64,000 nt of DNA from NCBI RefSeq assembly GCF_023073715.1, contig NZ_JADPKA010000104.1:62001-126000 (forward strand). Direction: 5' to 3'. This stretch comes from Bradyrhizobium sp. 164 (GTDB taxonomy: Bacteria; Pseudomonadota; Alphaproteobacteria; Rhizobiales; Xanthobacteraceae). Below the pieces are notes generated by a model that searched no databases, was not told the DNA's origin, and saw only the letters and a program-made list of their open reading frames with translations. Both the position numbers and the translations under genes were made by a program. This document shows positions 54,415 to 63,416 of the stretch, in pieces. The stretch's first letter is position 1; every line of letters starts with the position of its first letter.

Positions 54415-54584
54415 GTGATGCTCGCTTCAATGGGAGGGAATCTCAGGAGAAAACCTGAGCGACTCACATGGGAACGTCATGGAAAAATACAATCGCGGAA
54501 GCAGCTTGTGCGATGCGAAAATTCTCCTTCGATGGCTCGTGGTGCTTTAGCCGCCACATCTCTCGCTGTCATGCCGCGCGAAGG

Positions 54585-54707
54585 CGGACGATCCCGTACT
54601 CCGAGACGATTGTGATTGGGCAGAGGCGCTGCGGCGTACTGGATGGCCGGCCGGAGCCTGTCATCGGGCTCGCCGAAAAAGGAGACCCGGTGGCGGGGCA
54701 TGACGGC
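54585..54707. repeat. Degenerate palindromic repeat (related to family B)
   Basis: The words GTCATGCCGCGCGAAGGCGG, GTACTCCGAGACGATTG, GGCGTACTGGATGG and GGCGGGGCATGACGG recall the element at 1206-1305. It occupies about 120 bases of the 306-base gap 54415-54720; I see no gene in the rest. Confidence 0.5.
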
Positions 54708-54720
54708 GAGTTAGGCTCTC

Positions 54721-56016
54721 TTATCTCACCATGCCCGCCGGCTGCGCCTGCGCCGTGCCGCCGCGCATGCGGGCCAAGAGCTCCGTGGTCGGCCAGGAAT
54801 CGGCCGGCAGACCGTGCTTGATCTGCATCGCCTTGACGGCCGCGCGGCTCTGCTGGCCCAGCACGCCATCGATCTTGCCGACATTGAAGCCGGCACTCAC
54901 CAGGAGCTGCTGCAATTCCTTGAGCTCGTTGAACGGCAGCTGCGCCACCGGCGCCGTTGGCTTGCGCATCGGCCGGGCGCCAGCGATGCGCGAGGCGAGA
55001 TAGCCTGCCGTGGTCGAGTAGATCAGCGAGTTATTCCATTCGGTATAAGCCGCGAAATTCGGGTAGGCCATGAACGCCGGCCCAAAGCGTCCCATCGGCA
55101 GCAGCACGGAGGCGGCGAGATTGTCGTTCGGCAGCGGACGTCCGTCAGGGTAGGTGACTCCGAGCTGCGCCCATGTCGAGCGCGGCTCCCGCACGTTGAG
55201 ATCGGTCTTGTCCCACGGCAGGTTTGGCGGCACCTTGATCTCCTCCAGCCACGGCTCGCCGCGCCGCCACTTCAATCCGTTGGCGATGTAATTCGCGGTC
55301 GAGCCGATCACGTCGGCTCCCGAGCGCAATAGGTCGCGCCGCCCGTCGCCGTCATAGTCGACGGCGTAGTTGACGTAATGCACGGGCAGGAACTGCGTCT
55401 GCCCGAGCTCACCGGCCCAGGAGCCGATCATCTCGTCGGGATGCAGATCGCCGCGGTCGATGATCTTCAGCGCGGCGATGGTCTCGTTGACGAACATCTC
55501 CGAGCGGCGGCAATCATACGCGAGCGACACCAGCGATTTCAGCGTCGGCAGGTTGCCCATGTTGGCGCCGAAATCGCTTTCCAGCCCCCAGAACGCGGCG
55601 ATGACGGCCGGCGGCACGCCATATTCCTTCTCGGCGCGCGCGAATGCGGCCGCGTATTGCTTGATGTGCTGCTGGCCGTTCTGCATGCGATAGGGCGCGG
55701 CCATGCGGCCGGCAAATTCGGTGAAGAGCTGGCCAAACACACGCTGGCCGCGGTCACGGTTCACGATGCCCTGGTCGTAGATGAGATAGGGCGAAGCCTC
55801 CGCGATCGTGCGCTGCGATACGCCCGCAGCCATCGCCTGTTGCTTCACGTCGGCCAGGAAGCGATCGAAGCTCGCGCCATTGTGGCACGACGCCGCGCGC
55901 GGCGAGGGAGCCTTCGGCACTGCGGGCTTGGCGGGAGGTGGAAGCATTTGGGCCGAGGCGGTGGCGGAGCATGCGAGGAGCGCGACGGCCGCGATCAGAA
56001 ATCGGGTCTGGACCAT
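54721..56016 (-). CDS. Lytic murein transglycosylase (MltB-type) with peptidoglycan-binding domain
   Basis: The 431-residue exported protein has a signal peptide (VQTRFLIAAVALLACSATASAQ) and a Pro-rich spacer. A transglycosylase domain follows, with the catalytic Glu in IAAFWGLESDFGANMG, SWAGELGQTQFLPVHYVNYAVDYDGDGRRDLL and NYIANGLKWRRGEPW. A C-terminal PG_binding_1 domain (LQQLLVSAGFNVGKIDGVLGQQSRAAVKAMQ) completes it. It cleaves the glycan strand between MurNAc and GlcNAc with anhydro-ring formation. The ATG at 56016 starts the signal peptide. Confidence 0.92.
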   Translation of the reverse strand: MVQTRFLIAAVALLACSATASAQMLPPPAKPAVPKAPSPRAASCHNGASFDRFLADVKQQAMAAGVSQRTIAEASPYLIYDQGIVNRDRGQRVFGQLFTEFAGRMAAPYRMQNGQQHIKQYAAAFARAEKEYGVPPAVIAAFWGLESDFGANMGNLPTLKSLVSLAYDCRRSEMFVNETIAALKIIDRGDLHPDEMIGSWAGELGQTQFLPVHYVNYAVDYDGDGRRDLLRSGADVIGSTANYIANGLKWRRGEPWLEEIKVPPNLPWDKTDLNVREPRSTWAQLGVTYPDGRPLPNDNLAASVLLPMGRFGPAFMAYPNFAAYTEWNNSLIYSTTAGYLASRIAGARPMRKPTAPVAQLPFNELKELQQLLVSAGFNVGKIDGVLGQQSRAAVKAMQIKHGLPADSWPTTELLARMRGGTAQAQPAGMVR

Positions 56017-56151
56017 GGGGGTTCCGGCGGGGAAGGGGCAGGCGTGGATTCGACAGAAGTCTAGGCGAAGTGATGGCCTCAGGCCATCCTTCCTTGCCGC
56101 CCTTTCCATGCCCCGTCAGCCCAGGGAATACGAGCGGGCGTCGCACGAGGC

Positions 56152-58092
56152 CTAGCCGAACAGCCGCAGCAGCAGCGCCTTGCCGACCGGCAGCGCCCTC
56201 ACGCCCCGATAGGCCCGAACATATTCGCCGGCATAGAACGCCCTGATCGCATGCACGCGCGTATCCATGCCTTCCTCGAAGCGCACGGCGAATCCATCCG
56301 CAGTCCATCGCACCACGATCGCCGCGATCGAGCGGCCATAGATCCGGCATTCGATCGTGCTTCCGGGCGCCGGCCGATCGGGATCGATCAGTCGGGCGCC
56401 GGTGATGGAGATGTCGGCGAGCCGCGCGAGATGCGACCGGCCATCCTGGCGCAGCAGGACCGGTTCATTGCGATTGAACCGCTCCGCCTTGCGCTTGCGC
56501 GGCTGCTCGATGCAGACGAAGCAGACCACGGTGAGAATGAGCGCGTTGTAAAGGCTCCAGGCCAGCGCCAGTCCGCCATAAGCGATGTTCTCGCCGCGAA
56601 GGTGCAGGATGAAGGCATAGGCGATGGCCGAGAGCGTGATGAGAAGGGCGGTGCCATAGAGCCGCAGCAGCGGCCATTCGACGAATCGTCTGTCGCGGTC
56701 GCCGCCTTTCGCGGTGACCTTGAATTTGTGACCTTTCGGCTTCAACAGGCCGGCCGCAACCGCCTTGAGCACGGCGGGCGCGGCGATGAGCTGCGAGACG
56801 TCCGTCATCATGGCGAGCGAACGGCCGCGCGACAGCCAGGCCATGCTGAGACCATTCCAGACATAGAACGGCAGGAAGACGCGCAATAATTCGGTGAGAT
56901 CGGCCCGGACCGCCTTGATTCCGAACAGCAGGAACAGCCAGGGCACCACGAGGCCGGCCACCTTCGATGGGTAGACCGCGGCCCAGCTCATGAAGGCGTC
57001 GATCAGCGAGAGCCGATCGATCAAGGGCAGCCTTGAGTCCCGCGAGAGTGGTCCGCTGCGGCCGCGCACGATCTGCATCAAGCCGAGACACCAGCGGGCG
57101 CGCTGGGTGATGTATTCCTTCAGGCCTTCCGGCGCGAGCCCGATCGTCAGGCGCTCGTTGAGATAGATCGTGTTGAGGCCGCGTTCCTTCAGGCGCAGGG
57201 TGACGAGGTAGTCTTCGGTCACCGAGTCAGTCGGAAACCCGCCGATCTGCACCAGTCCGGTATAGCGAATGAGGGATGAGGTGCCGCAGCAAAACGCGAC
57301 CCCCCAGGCGTCTTTCGCCGGCAGCAGGATGTCGAAGAAGAAGCGTTGCTCGTCGGGCCAGACGTCAGTCGCGGCAAGGTTGGTCTGGATCGGGTCGGGA
57401 TTGATGAAGTGCTGCGGCGTCTGCACCACGCCGACCGAAGCATCGTCCATGAGCGAGATGGTGCGCGCGAGGAAGTCGGGCCGCGGCACGAAGTCCGCGT
57501 CGAGGATGGCCACGAAGTCGGGCCGCTCCGGCAGCGCGCCGACATGCCTGAGCGCATGGTTGATGTTGCCGGCCTTGGCGTGGTGGTTGTCGGGCCGCGT
57601 GAGATAATGGCAGCCGAGCTCGCGCGAAAGGCGCCCCAGCCAGGGCCGTCGGCCATCGTCGAGCACCCAGACGCGGTAGTTGCCGTACGCCATGCCGGTC
57701 GCGCCGATGATCGTGCGCTCGAGGATCGATCGTTCCTCGTTGTAGGTGCAGATGAAGACGTCGATCAACGGCGCGCGCGGGTCGGTGGCACGGCCATCGA
57801 TCCTCGCCGCGCCCGTGCGATCGAGCGTCCGGCTCAGGAACAGCAGGGACAACGCGACTGCGACCAGCGAGGCCGCCTCCAGCAGCATGAAGGGATAGCC
57901 GATCACCGCATCAACAGTCAGATGCGGCGGCGGGAGCGTCGCCGTGACCCGCCAATAGAGATAGCGCAGCAGCAACGCCACCGACATGACGGCCAGCAGC
58001 GAGCGAGCCATCGTGCTGTCGCGCCTGAGCAGCGGCACGATCGCCATGAAGGCGCCGAGCGCAATCAGGCCAGGCGTCAGCGCCGTCGTCAC
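56152..58092 (-). CDS. Processive GT2 polysaccharide synthase with PilZ domain
   Basis: The 646-residue membrane protein resembles cellulose synthase BcsA: LDDG (144-147), DAD (198-200), TED (292-294) and QRARW (330-334) are the D, DxD, D and QxxRW residues of processive GT2 enzymes, flanked by membrane segments. The C-terminus carries a PilZ domain with RKAER (534-538) and DISITG (560-565), the complete c-di-GMP signature. No BcsB, BcsZ or BcsC is present; the partner is the HlyD-type gene overlapping by four bases. Sinorhizobium bgsBA (mixed-linkage beta-glucan) is the closest layout I know, but the polymer here is unproven. Confidence 0.9.
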   Translation of the reverse strand: MTTALTPGLIALGAFMAIVPLLRRDSTMARSLLAVMSVALLLRYLYWRVTATLPPPHLTVDAVIGYPFMLLEAASLVAVALSLLFLSRTLDRTGAARIDGRATDPRAPLIDVFICTYNEERSILERTIIGATGMAYGNYRVWVLDDGRRPWLGRLSRELGCHYLTRPDNHHAKAGNINHALRHVGALPERPDFVAILDADFVPRPDFLARTISLMDDASVGVVQTPQHFINPDPIQTNLAATDVWPDEQRFFFDILLPAKDAWGVAFCCGTSSLIRYTGLVQIGGFPTDSVTEDYLVTLRLKERGLNTIYLNERLTIGLAPEGLKEYITQRARWCLGLMQIVRGRSGPLSRDSRLPLIDRLSLIDAFMSWAAVYPSKVAGLVVPWLFLLFGIKAVRADLTELLRVFLPFYVWNGLSMAWLSRGRSLAMMTDVSQLIAAPAVLKAVAAGLLKPKGHKFKVTAKGGDRDRRFVEWPLLRLYGTALLITLSAIAYAFILHLRGENIAYGGLALAWSLYNALILTVVCFVCIEQPRKRKAERFNRNEPVLLRQDGRSHLARLADISITGARLIDPDRPAPGSTIECRIYGRSIAAIVVRWTADGFAVRFEEGMDTRVHAIRAFYAGEYVRAYRGVRALPVGKALLLRLFG

Positions 58093-59435
58093 GGCGTGGT
58101 CTCATGCCGGGCGAACACGACGCGGCCGGTGCGCCCCACGGTGCAAGCGCGGGCCGCAGCGTCGCGTGATGCCACGGTCACGCGATAGGGCTCCTTGCTC
58201 AGCGCATCCGGATTGATCGCGAGATTGGCGGGCGCGCCGGCGGCGCCGGCCAGATTGATCACGGTGCCGGAGATCGGCTCGCCGCCGTCATTCGGCTCGA
58301 AGGTGGCGCGGTCGCCGAGCTGCAGGTGGTTGTAGACGTTTTCGGTGACGTTGGCAGTGATGACGGCGCCGCTGCAATCGAGCACCTTGAGCAGGGGCTG
58401 GCCGGCCTGCACGTCCTCGCCCGGCGAGGTCATCATCTCCCAGACCCGCCCTGTGACCGGTGTCGTGATGTTGGCCTCTGAGAGATCCGCGAAGCGGACC
58501 TCTTCGACGATGAGCTCGTTGGCGAGCCAGGAGATCTCGGTGTCGATTCGTGCGAGGTCGGCTTCGAGGTCGCTGGCGCGCTGGCGCATCTCTTCCTCGC
58601 GCTGCACCGAGCTTGGCCGGTCGTTGTAGCTGTCGCCGAGGAACGAGCCGTTCTGTGCCGCGGCGAGCTCCACCTTGGTGGCGTCCAGCCGCTTGCGCGC
58701 ACCGAGTTCGGTCTGCTGTGACACCGAGAGCTCGCGCGTCAGACGCGCCAGCTCGACGGTCGAAACGTTGCCGGATTTCGCTAGCGAGGAGGCGCGGTCG
58801 ACGGCGGCGCTGGCCTCGTCGCGCCGCGCGGCGGCCGCCTCGATCGAGGTCTGGATCTCCGCAATGCGCGCCTCGAGCTGGAGCACGCGTCCGTCGCGGA
58901 ATTGCGTCGCCTGCCGCGCAAGATCCTTTTGTGCGGCCTGGGCCGAGGCAAGCTTGGCAGCAAGGCTCGGCCGCTCGTTTTCAAGGCGCGATTTCTGCCG
59001 CCGGAGATCGTCGAGCCGGGTGCGATCGCTGCGCGAATTCACGACGCGCAGGACCACGGTTCCCGCGTCGAGCTTGGTCTGGTCGGTGATGCGCTGCGCA
59101 GCTGCCACACGGCCGCCGATCGGCGTACGCAAGGTGACGAGCCGGGAATTCAGCACCGCCTCGACGCTCGAATTCTCCCAGATCGCGCGTAGCGGCAGCC
59201 AGCCGAACACTGCGATGATGGCGAGCCCGATGGCAATCTTGGCCCCGCGCCGCAGATGGGGCCAGCGCGGCGGCGGTTCCGGCGCCGTTTGCGCATCGGG
59301 CGCGTGGCCGGGCTCGTCATTGGCGAACATCTGCTCGTACAGCGCCTCCTGCAAGCCCTTCGCGTCAGTCTTGCTCTCGTGAGGGGAGGGAGTGGATGCG
59401 GGGTCGACGGAAGCGGCGCGTGAGCGGTCCATCAT
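58089..59435 (-). CDS. HlyD/membrane-fusion-type partner of the GT2 synthase
   Basis: The 448-residue protein has a cytosolic N-terminus of about 65 residues, one membrane segment (about 67-84), and a periplasmic part. That part has the lipoyl half LNSRLVTLRTPIGGRVAAAQRI, a long coiled coil (about residues 135-310), the second half ITTPVTGRVWEMMTSPGEDVQAGQPLLKVLDC and a barrel domain. The layout matches BgsB/Alg44-type subunits that guide a nascent polysaccharide. It is upstream of and overlaps the synthase gene. Starts 59435 and 59432 are tandem ATGs. Confidence 0.87.
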   Translation of the reverse strand: MMDRSRAASVDPASTPSPHESKTDAKGLQEALYEQMFANDEPGHAPDAQTAPEPPPRWPHLRRGAKIAIGLAIIAVFGWLPLRAIWENSSVEAVLNSRLVTLRTPIGGRVAAAQRITDQTKLDAGTVVLRVVNSRSDRTRLDDLRRQKSRLENERPSLAAKLASAQAAQKDLARQATQFRDGRVLQLEARIAEIQTSIEAAAARRDEASAAVDRASSLAKSGNVSTVELARLTRELSVSQQTELGARKRLDATKVELAAAQNGSFLGDSYNDRPSSVQREEEMRQRASDLEADLARIDTEISWLANELIVEEVRFADLSEANITTPVTGRVWEMMTSPGEDVQAGQPLLKVLDCSGAVITANVTENVYNHLQLGDRATFEPNDGGEPISGTVINLAGAAGAPANLAINPDALSKEPYRVTVASRDAAARACTVGRTGRVVFARHETTP

Positions 59436-59720
59436 GGCGGTCACCTTGCTGACGGGATGCCAACGGAACCGGTCAATGCACAAGAACCGTGCGCCGTGCC
59501 CGGTGAGCGCGGATTAAGCCAATGCTGCGCTTTCCAGGTTGCTAAGCGCCCACGTGTGTTTTTGCGTAAATCTCCGTCAAGGTTTAGGGGCGGGGGAAAG
59601 GCTGGCCGCACTGCCATCGATCTGCGGCCGGGCGACGCACGAACCTTGCGGTCACAGGCAGCATTCATACCTCGTTGGAGCCGGCCAGAGGCTCGCCCGC
59701 GGCCGCGCCAGGAGACGGCC

Positions 59721-60656
59721 ATGAACTATCTTCGTACCGCAATGCTGCTCGCAGGCCTCACTGCCCTGTTCATGGGCGTGGGGTATCTGATCGGCGGTGC
59801 CTCGGGCGCCATGATCGCGCTCGTCATTGCCGCCGCGACCAATCTCTTCACCTACTGGAACTCTGACCGCATGGTGCTCTCGATGTACGGCGCCCATGAG
59901 GTCGACCGTGCCAGCGCGCCGGAGTTGGTCGGCCTCGTCGCCGAGCTTGCGGGCCGCGCCGGCCTGCCGATGCCGCGCGTGTTCCTGATGGACGAGGCTC
60001 AGCCCAACGCGTTCGCGACCGGCCGCAACCCGGAGAACGCCGCGGTGGCCGTCACCACCGGCCTGGTGAACCAGCTCAGCCGCGAGGAGCTCGCCGGCGT
60101 GATCGCGCACGAGCTGGCGCATATCAAACATCACGACACGCTTCTGATGACGATCACCGCGACGATCGCCGGCGCGATCTCTATGCTGGCGCAGTTTGGC
60201 ATGTTTTTCGGCGGCAATCGCGACAACAACAACGGTCTGGGCATCGTCGGCTCGATCCTGATGATGATCCTTGCCCCGCTCGGCGCCATGCTGGTGCAGA
60301 TGGCGATCAGCCGCACCCGCGAATATGCCGCCGACAATCTCGGTGCGCGCATCGTGGGACAGCCGATGTGGCTGGCGTCCGCGTTGGTGAAGATCGAGGG
60401 CGCCGCGCATCAGGTGCCGAACTTCGAGGCGGAGCGGAATCCCGCGACCGCGCACATGTTCATCATCAATCCGCTGTCGGGCCACGGCGTCGACAATCTG
60501 TTCGCCACGCATCCCTCGACCCAGAACCGCATCGCGGCGCTTCAACAGCTCGCGGCCGAACTCGGCGCGCGGTCAGCGCCGTCGCTCGGCGCTAACGAGA
60601 ACTATCCGCCGCGAAGCCCGTGGGGCCGCTCCTCTTCGCGCGGTCCTTGGGGCTGA
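59721..60656 (+). CDS. htpX: HtpX membrane zinc metalloprotease
   Basis: HtpX degrades damaged inner-membrane proteins. The 311-residue protein has two N-terminal membrane segments, the zinc motif HELAH (130-134) in GVIAHELAHIKHHDTL, two further hydrophobic segments, the third zinc ligand Glu in SRTREYAADNLGA, and FATHPSTQNRIAAL. A C-terminal tail rich in Arg, Ser and Trp is extra. The ATG at 59721 follows GGAGAC; the frame continues upstream without similarity. The 285 bases before it, shared with the divergent HlyD gene, hold no other gene. Confidence 0.95.
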   Translation: MNYLRTAMLLAGLTALFMGVGYLIGGASGAMIALVIAAATNLFTYWNSDRMVLSMYGAHEVDRASAPELVGLVAELAGRAGLPMPRVFLMDEAQPNAFATGRNPENAAVAVTTGLVNQLSREELAGVIAHELAHIKHHDTLLMTITATIAGAISMLAQFGMFFGGNRDNNNGLGIVGSILMMILAPLGAMLVQMAISRTREYAADNLGARIVGQPMWLASALVKIEGAAHQVPNFEAERNPATAHMFIINPLSGHGVDNLFATHPSTQNRIAALQQLAAELGARSAPSLGANENYPPRSPWGRSSSRGPWG

Positions 60657-60795
60657 TGCGGCACACCGGCTGGAAATTGCGCTCTGTTTTGTGACCTGGC
60701 GCACACAGGATCCCCGGCGCCGGTGTTAACATCCCGGCGAGACCACTTCTTCGAAAGGGGATGCGTGACCGGCCCTCTGCCGGTCACCGTCGAAG

Positions 60796-61437
60796 ATGAC
60801 CAGAGCTGCCGTACCATTGCTGATCGTCCTTTGCGTGCTTATTGGGCTGTCCACGCACATGGTCGTCAATTGCGGCGACGAGGACGATCCCGACATCTGC
60901 TCGGCCGTGATCGGCTTCTCGCCGCTGCGCGGCTCGCTGATCGCGTTCGCCTATGAGGGGCGCGGACGGATCGCGCTGCGCCATGGCGACTTCAGGCGGG
61001 CGATCGCCGATTTCGATGAGGCCATCCATCTCAATCCCAACCGCGCCTCACTCTATCGAGACCGCGCGCTGGCGCGCCGGCAGAACGGTGATCTGGAGCT
61101 TGCGATTGCGGATTATGACGAGGCGATCGCGCATGACCCCAAGCTCGCCGCGCCCTATCACCAGCGCGGTCTCGCGCTCGCCGCCAAAGGCGATCTCGAC
61201 CGCGCCATCCTGAGCTACAACACGGCGGTCCGCCTCGACCCCTCGGACGCGCAGGCCCGCCTCGACCGCGGCTTTGCATTCCTCGCCCGCGGCCAGACCG
61301 ACGACGCACGGGCCGATTTCGAGGCCGCGCTGGCGCTGCCGCCCGGCAAGGACGGCCGCACCCATGAGGCGGCACGTGCCAAGCTCGCCGAACTCGCCAG
61401 CGCCGAGCCGACTCGGCTCGCCGCGCCGAGAAGGTGA
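60796..61437 (+). CDS. Membrane-anchored TPR protein
   Basis: The 213-residue protein has an N-terminal hydrophobic anchor (AVPLLIVLCVLIGLSTHMVV), a short segment with two Cys (VNCGDEDDPDIC), and about four tetratricopeptide repeats from residue 55 (GRGRIALRHGDFRRAIADFDEAIHLNP and similar units). TPR arrays bind partner proteins; the partner is unknown. The Cys may form a disulfide in the periplasm. It converges with the next gene, five bases away. Confidence 0.83.
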   Translation: MTRAAVPLLIVLCVLIGLSTHMVVNCGDEDDPDICSAVIGFSPLRGSLIAFAYEGRGRIALRHGDFRRAIADFDEAIHLNPNRASLYRDRALARRQNGDLELAIADYDEAIAHDPKLAAPYHQRGLALAAKGDLDRAILSYNTAVRLDPSDAQARLDRGFAFLARGQTDDARADFEAALALPPGKDGRTHEAARAKLAELASAEPTRLAAPRR

Positions 61438-61442
61438 GCTGA

Positions 61443-61796
61443 TTACTTCGCCTTCTTGGCTTTGGCCTTCTTCGCCTTCGCAGCCTTCTTCACCGGCTTC
61501 TCCTTCGCCGTCTTCTCCACCTTTGCCGCGGCCGGCGTGCTGGCGGCGAGGCGCATGGCGCGGGCGTAGCTGTCGGCGACGTTGTCCGCGGACATCTGGA
61601 GGCGCTTGGCGGCGGCGGTGGCCTGCTCCAGGGTGGCCTTGGCCATCATCTTGAAGCGGTCGCTGGTCTCCTTGCCCTTGGCCTTGGCGGCAAGGCCCTT
61701 GAAGCGATCCCGCCGCTGCTTGGCGCGGGTCATCAGGCCCGTATGCAGTTGTCTGGCCAGTTGCCGGATCACGACATCCAGGTCGGCGTCCGCCAT
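61443..61796 (-). CDS. Small protein with Lys/Ala-rich, histone-H1-like tail
   Basis: The 117-residue protein has a helical N-terminal part (about residues 1-85) and a C-terminal tail of about 25 residues made almost only of Lys and Ala (KKAAKAKKAKAKKAK). Such tails bind nucleic acid non-specifically in bacterial H1-like proteins, which suggests a DNA- or RNA-associated role. I do not recognise the N-terminal part. The stop lies five bases from the convergent TPR gene. Confidence 0.7.
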   Translation of the reverse strand: MADADLDVVIRQLARQLHTGLMTRAKQRRDRFKGLAAKAKGKETSDRFKMMAKATLEQATAAAKRLQMSADNVADSYARAMRLAASTPAAAKVEKTAKEKPVKKAAKAKKAKAKKAK

Positions 61797-61902
61797 GTTG
61801 TTCTATCCCCTTCGAAAACAATATCGATGCGGGCGGGACTATGCAGATCGGCCCCCACCTTGGCAATTCCCGCTGAGCCGCCATCCGCAGCTTCCGGTTT
61901 AC

Positions 61903-61933
61903 AAAACAAAAAAGCCGCGCATTTTGCGCGGCT
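61903..61933 (-). terminator. Rho-independent terminator of the metalloprotease-like gene
   Basis: Stem AGCCGCGC (61913-61920) and GCGCGGCT (61926-61933) with a five-base loop. On the minus strand it is followed by a run of T (61912-61903). It lies 36 bases after the stop at 61970. Confidence 0.85.
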
Positions 61934-61969
61934 CTGATGTCATCTGGCGCAGGAAGCGCGACGTCAGCC

Positions 61970-62776
61970 TCACTTCAGCGAGGCGACCGGACCGCTTGGG
62001 GCTGCAGGGTCGGGGTCGAAGCCGAACACGCCGACCAGGTATTTGTAATAGTCCGGCAACTTTTCCTTGAGCGCCTCGCGAGACTTCGGATCGTGGAATT
62101 CGCTCTTGCCGGCCAGGAAGATGCTCGCGGTCACGGCAAAGAACTCCATGGGATTCTTCATCGCATAGGATTCCCTGGGCAGCAGGTCCTTGGACTTGGC
62201 CAGGACGTAATAGGCGATCACGCCCTTGTTGGCGTAGCCGTCCGGCAACAGCCGCGCGTGGTAGGCATGCAGGAGCTCGTGCAGCAGCACAGCGTCCTTC
62301 TCGTAACGCATCATGTCGGGCCGCAGCATGATCACGCCGAGCCCCGAATCGACCGCGAGATCGACCGCATTCGGATTGGTCCAGCGCTGCTTGTCCGGAT
62401 CCCAGACCGTCAGCGTCCGGGGAGCGCTGCGCTGGATGTCCGGTGTGACCCTGCCGTAGCAGGCGGTCGCGGCACCTTCGTCGAGGCAGGCCAGCTCGCT
62501 CGCGACGATCGGAACGGTGTGGAAGAAGCGCAGCACGCGCGGCGACAGGCCGACGCCTTCGACCACGTCGATCTGGCTCTTCAGATTGCTGGTGAGCTTG
62601 TCGACATCCTTGCGGTCGCGATTCTCGGACAAATCGAACATGTAGCCGCGGTAGCTCTGGAAGCCCGGCGGCAGCGGCTGCGCTGCGTCAGTCGACGCAT
62701 CGAGCGATCCGGCAATGGATGGATTGGCGAAGAGCGCGCCGACGATGGTTGCGGTCAGCAGCAACGCAATGCGCAT
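61970..62776 (-). CDS. Exported putative metalloprotease with lethal-factor-like active site
   Basis: The 268-residue protein has a signal peptide (RIALLLTATIVGALFANPSIAG). Its active-site-like stretch runs VLLHELLHAYHARLLPDGY, a zinc-binding HExxH at 166-170, and then, about 40 residues on, NPMEFFAVTASIF, with Glu211 placed as the third ligand. The spacing and EFFA motif resemble the anthrax lethal factor catalytic domain family (ATLF-like), known also from other bacterial exported proteins. Target unknown. The ATG at 62776 is preferred; the frame extends 14 residues upstream. Confidence 0.7.
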   Translation of the reverse strand: MRIALLLTATIVGALFANPSIAGSLDASTDAAQPLPPGFQSYRGYMFDLSENRDRKDVDKLTSNLKSQIDVVEGVGLSPRVLRFFHTVPIVASELACLDEGAATACYGRVTPDIQRSAPRTLTVWDPDKQRWTNPNAVDLAVDSGLGVIMLRPDMMRYEKDAVLLHELLHAYHARLLPDGYANKGVIAYYVLAKSKDLLPRESYAMKNPMEFFAVTASIFLAGKSEFHDPKSREALKEKLPDYYKYLVGVFGFDPDPAAPSGPVASLK

Positions 62777-63003
62777 GATGAACCCCCTGATCTCACCTCG
62801 CCCGGCAGGATAAGCCACCGTTGTTCGCGAAACGTGAGTGGGGCAAGACTAAGGCACCGATGTTGAGGCGTGCTTAATCCTTGGTTGCAGATCGCGGCGT
62901 CGGATTAGGGCGAGGTTAACCAAGCGTGGATCGGCGGCGCGCTTCGGCGTAACATCCACTCCGGGCACCAGGCCCTTACATCAGTAGCCGGAAGGAGGAT
63001 GTC

Positions 63004-63297
63004 ATGTATGCCGCCATCCGTCAGGCCAAGGCGAAAAGCGGGAGCGCTGAAGAGCTGGCGCGCCGCATCAAGGACGGCGCCGTCCCGATCATCAGCGACG
63101 TCGATGGTTTCCGCGCTTATTACGTCGTCTATGCCGGCGACGACACGGTGACCGCGATCTCGATCTTCGACAAGTTCGAACAGGCGGAGGAGGCGAACCG
63201 GCGCGCGATCGCCTGGATCGAGAAGGATCTGGCTCCGCTGCTCGCGGGACATGCGAGCGCTGCGGCCGGGCCGGTGATCGTGCATACGCTGGCGTAG
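63004..63297 (+). CDS. Small ABM-like (dimeric alpha-beta barrel) protein
   Basis: The 97-residue protein has the ferredoxin-like pattern YAAIRQAKAKSGSAEELARRIKDG, FRAYYVVYAGDDTVTAISIFDKFEQAEEANRRAIAWIEKDL, typical of antibiotic-biosynthesis-monooxygenase-like domains. Catalysis cannot be inferred. A GGAAGGAGGATGTC ribosome site precedes the ATG. The gap to the next gene (63298-63416) holds only a fragment of palindromic repeat (GCATGCCCCGCCTTCGCGGG). Confidence 0.75.
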   Translation: MYAAIRQAKAKSGSAEELARRIKDGAVPIISDVDGFRAYYVVYAGDDTVTAISIFDKFEQAEEANRRAIAWIEKDLAPLLAGHASAAAGPVIVHTLA

Positions 63298-63416
63298 GCG
63301 GCGGGGCGCGTTAGAGCTCTATCTTCAACTGGCATGCCCCGCCTTCGCGGGCGACGACAGGAGGACGTGGCGCGCGCCATTGGCCAAATGCACCCTGCGC
63401 CCCACTGCTCCCGGCT

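Noticed and set aside
59466..59494. EcfG-type promoter before htpX
   Set aside because: GGAAC is followed by CGTG after 18 bases; both spacing and -10 are wrong.
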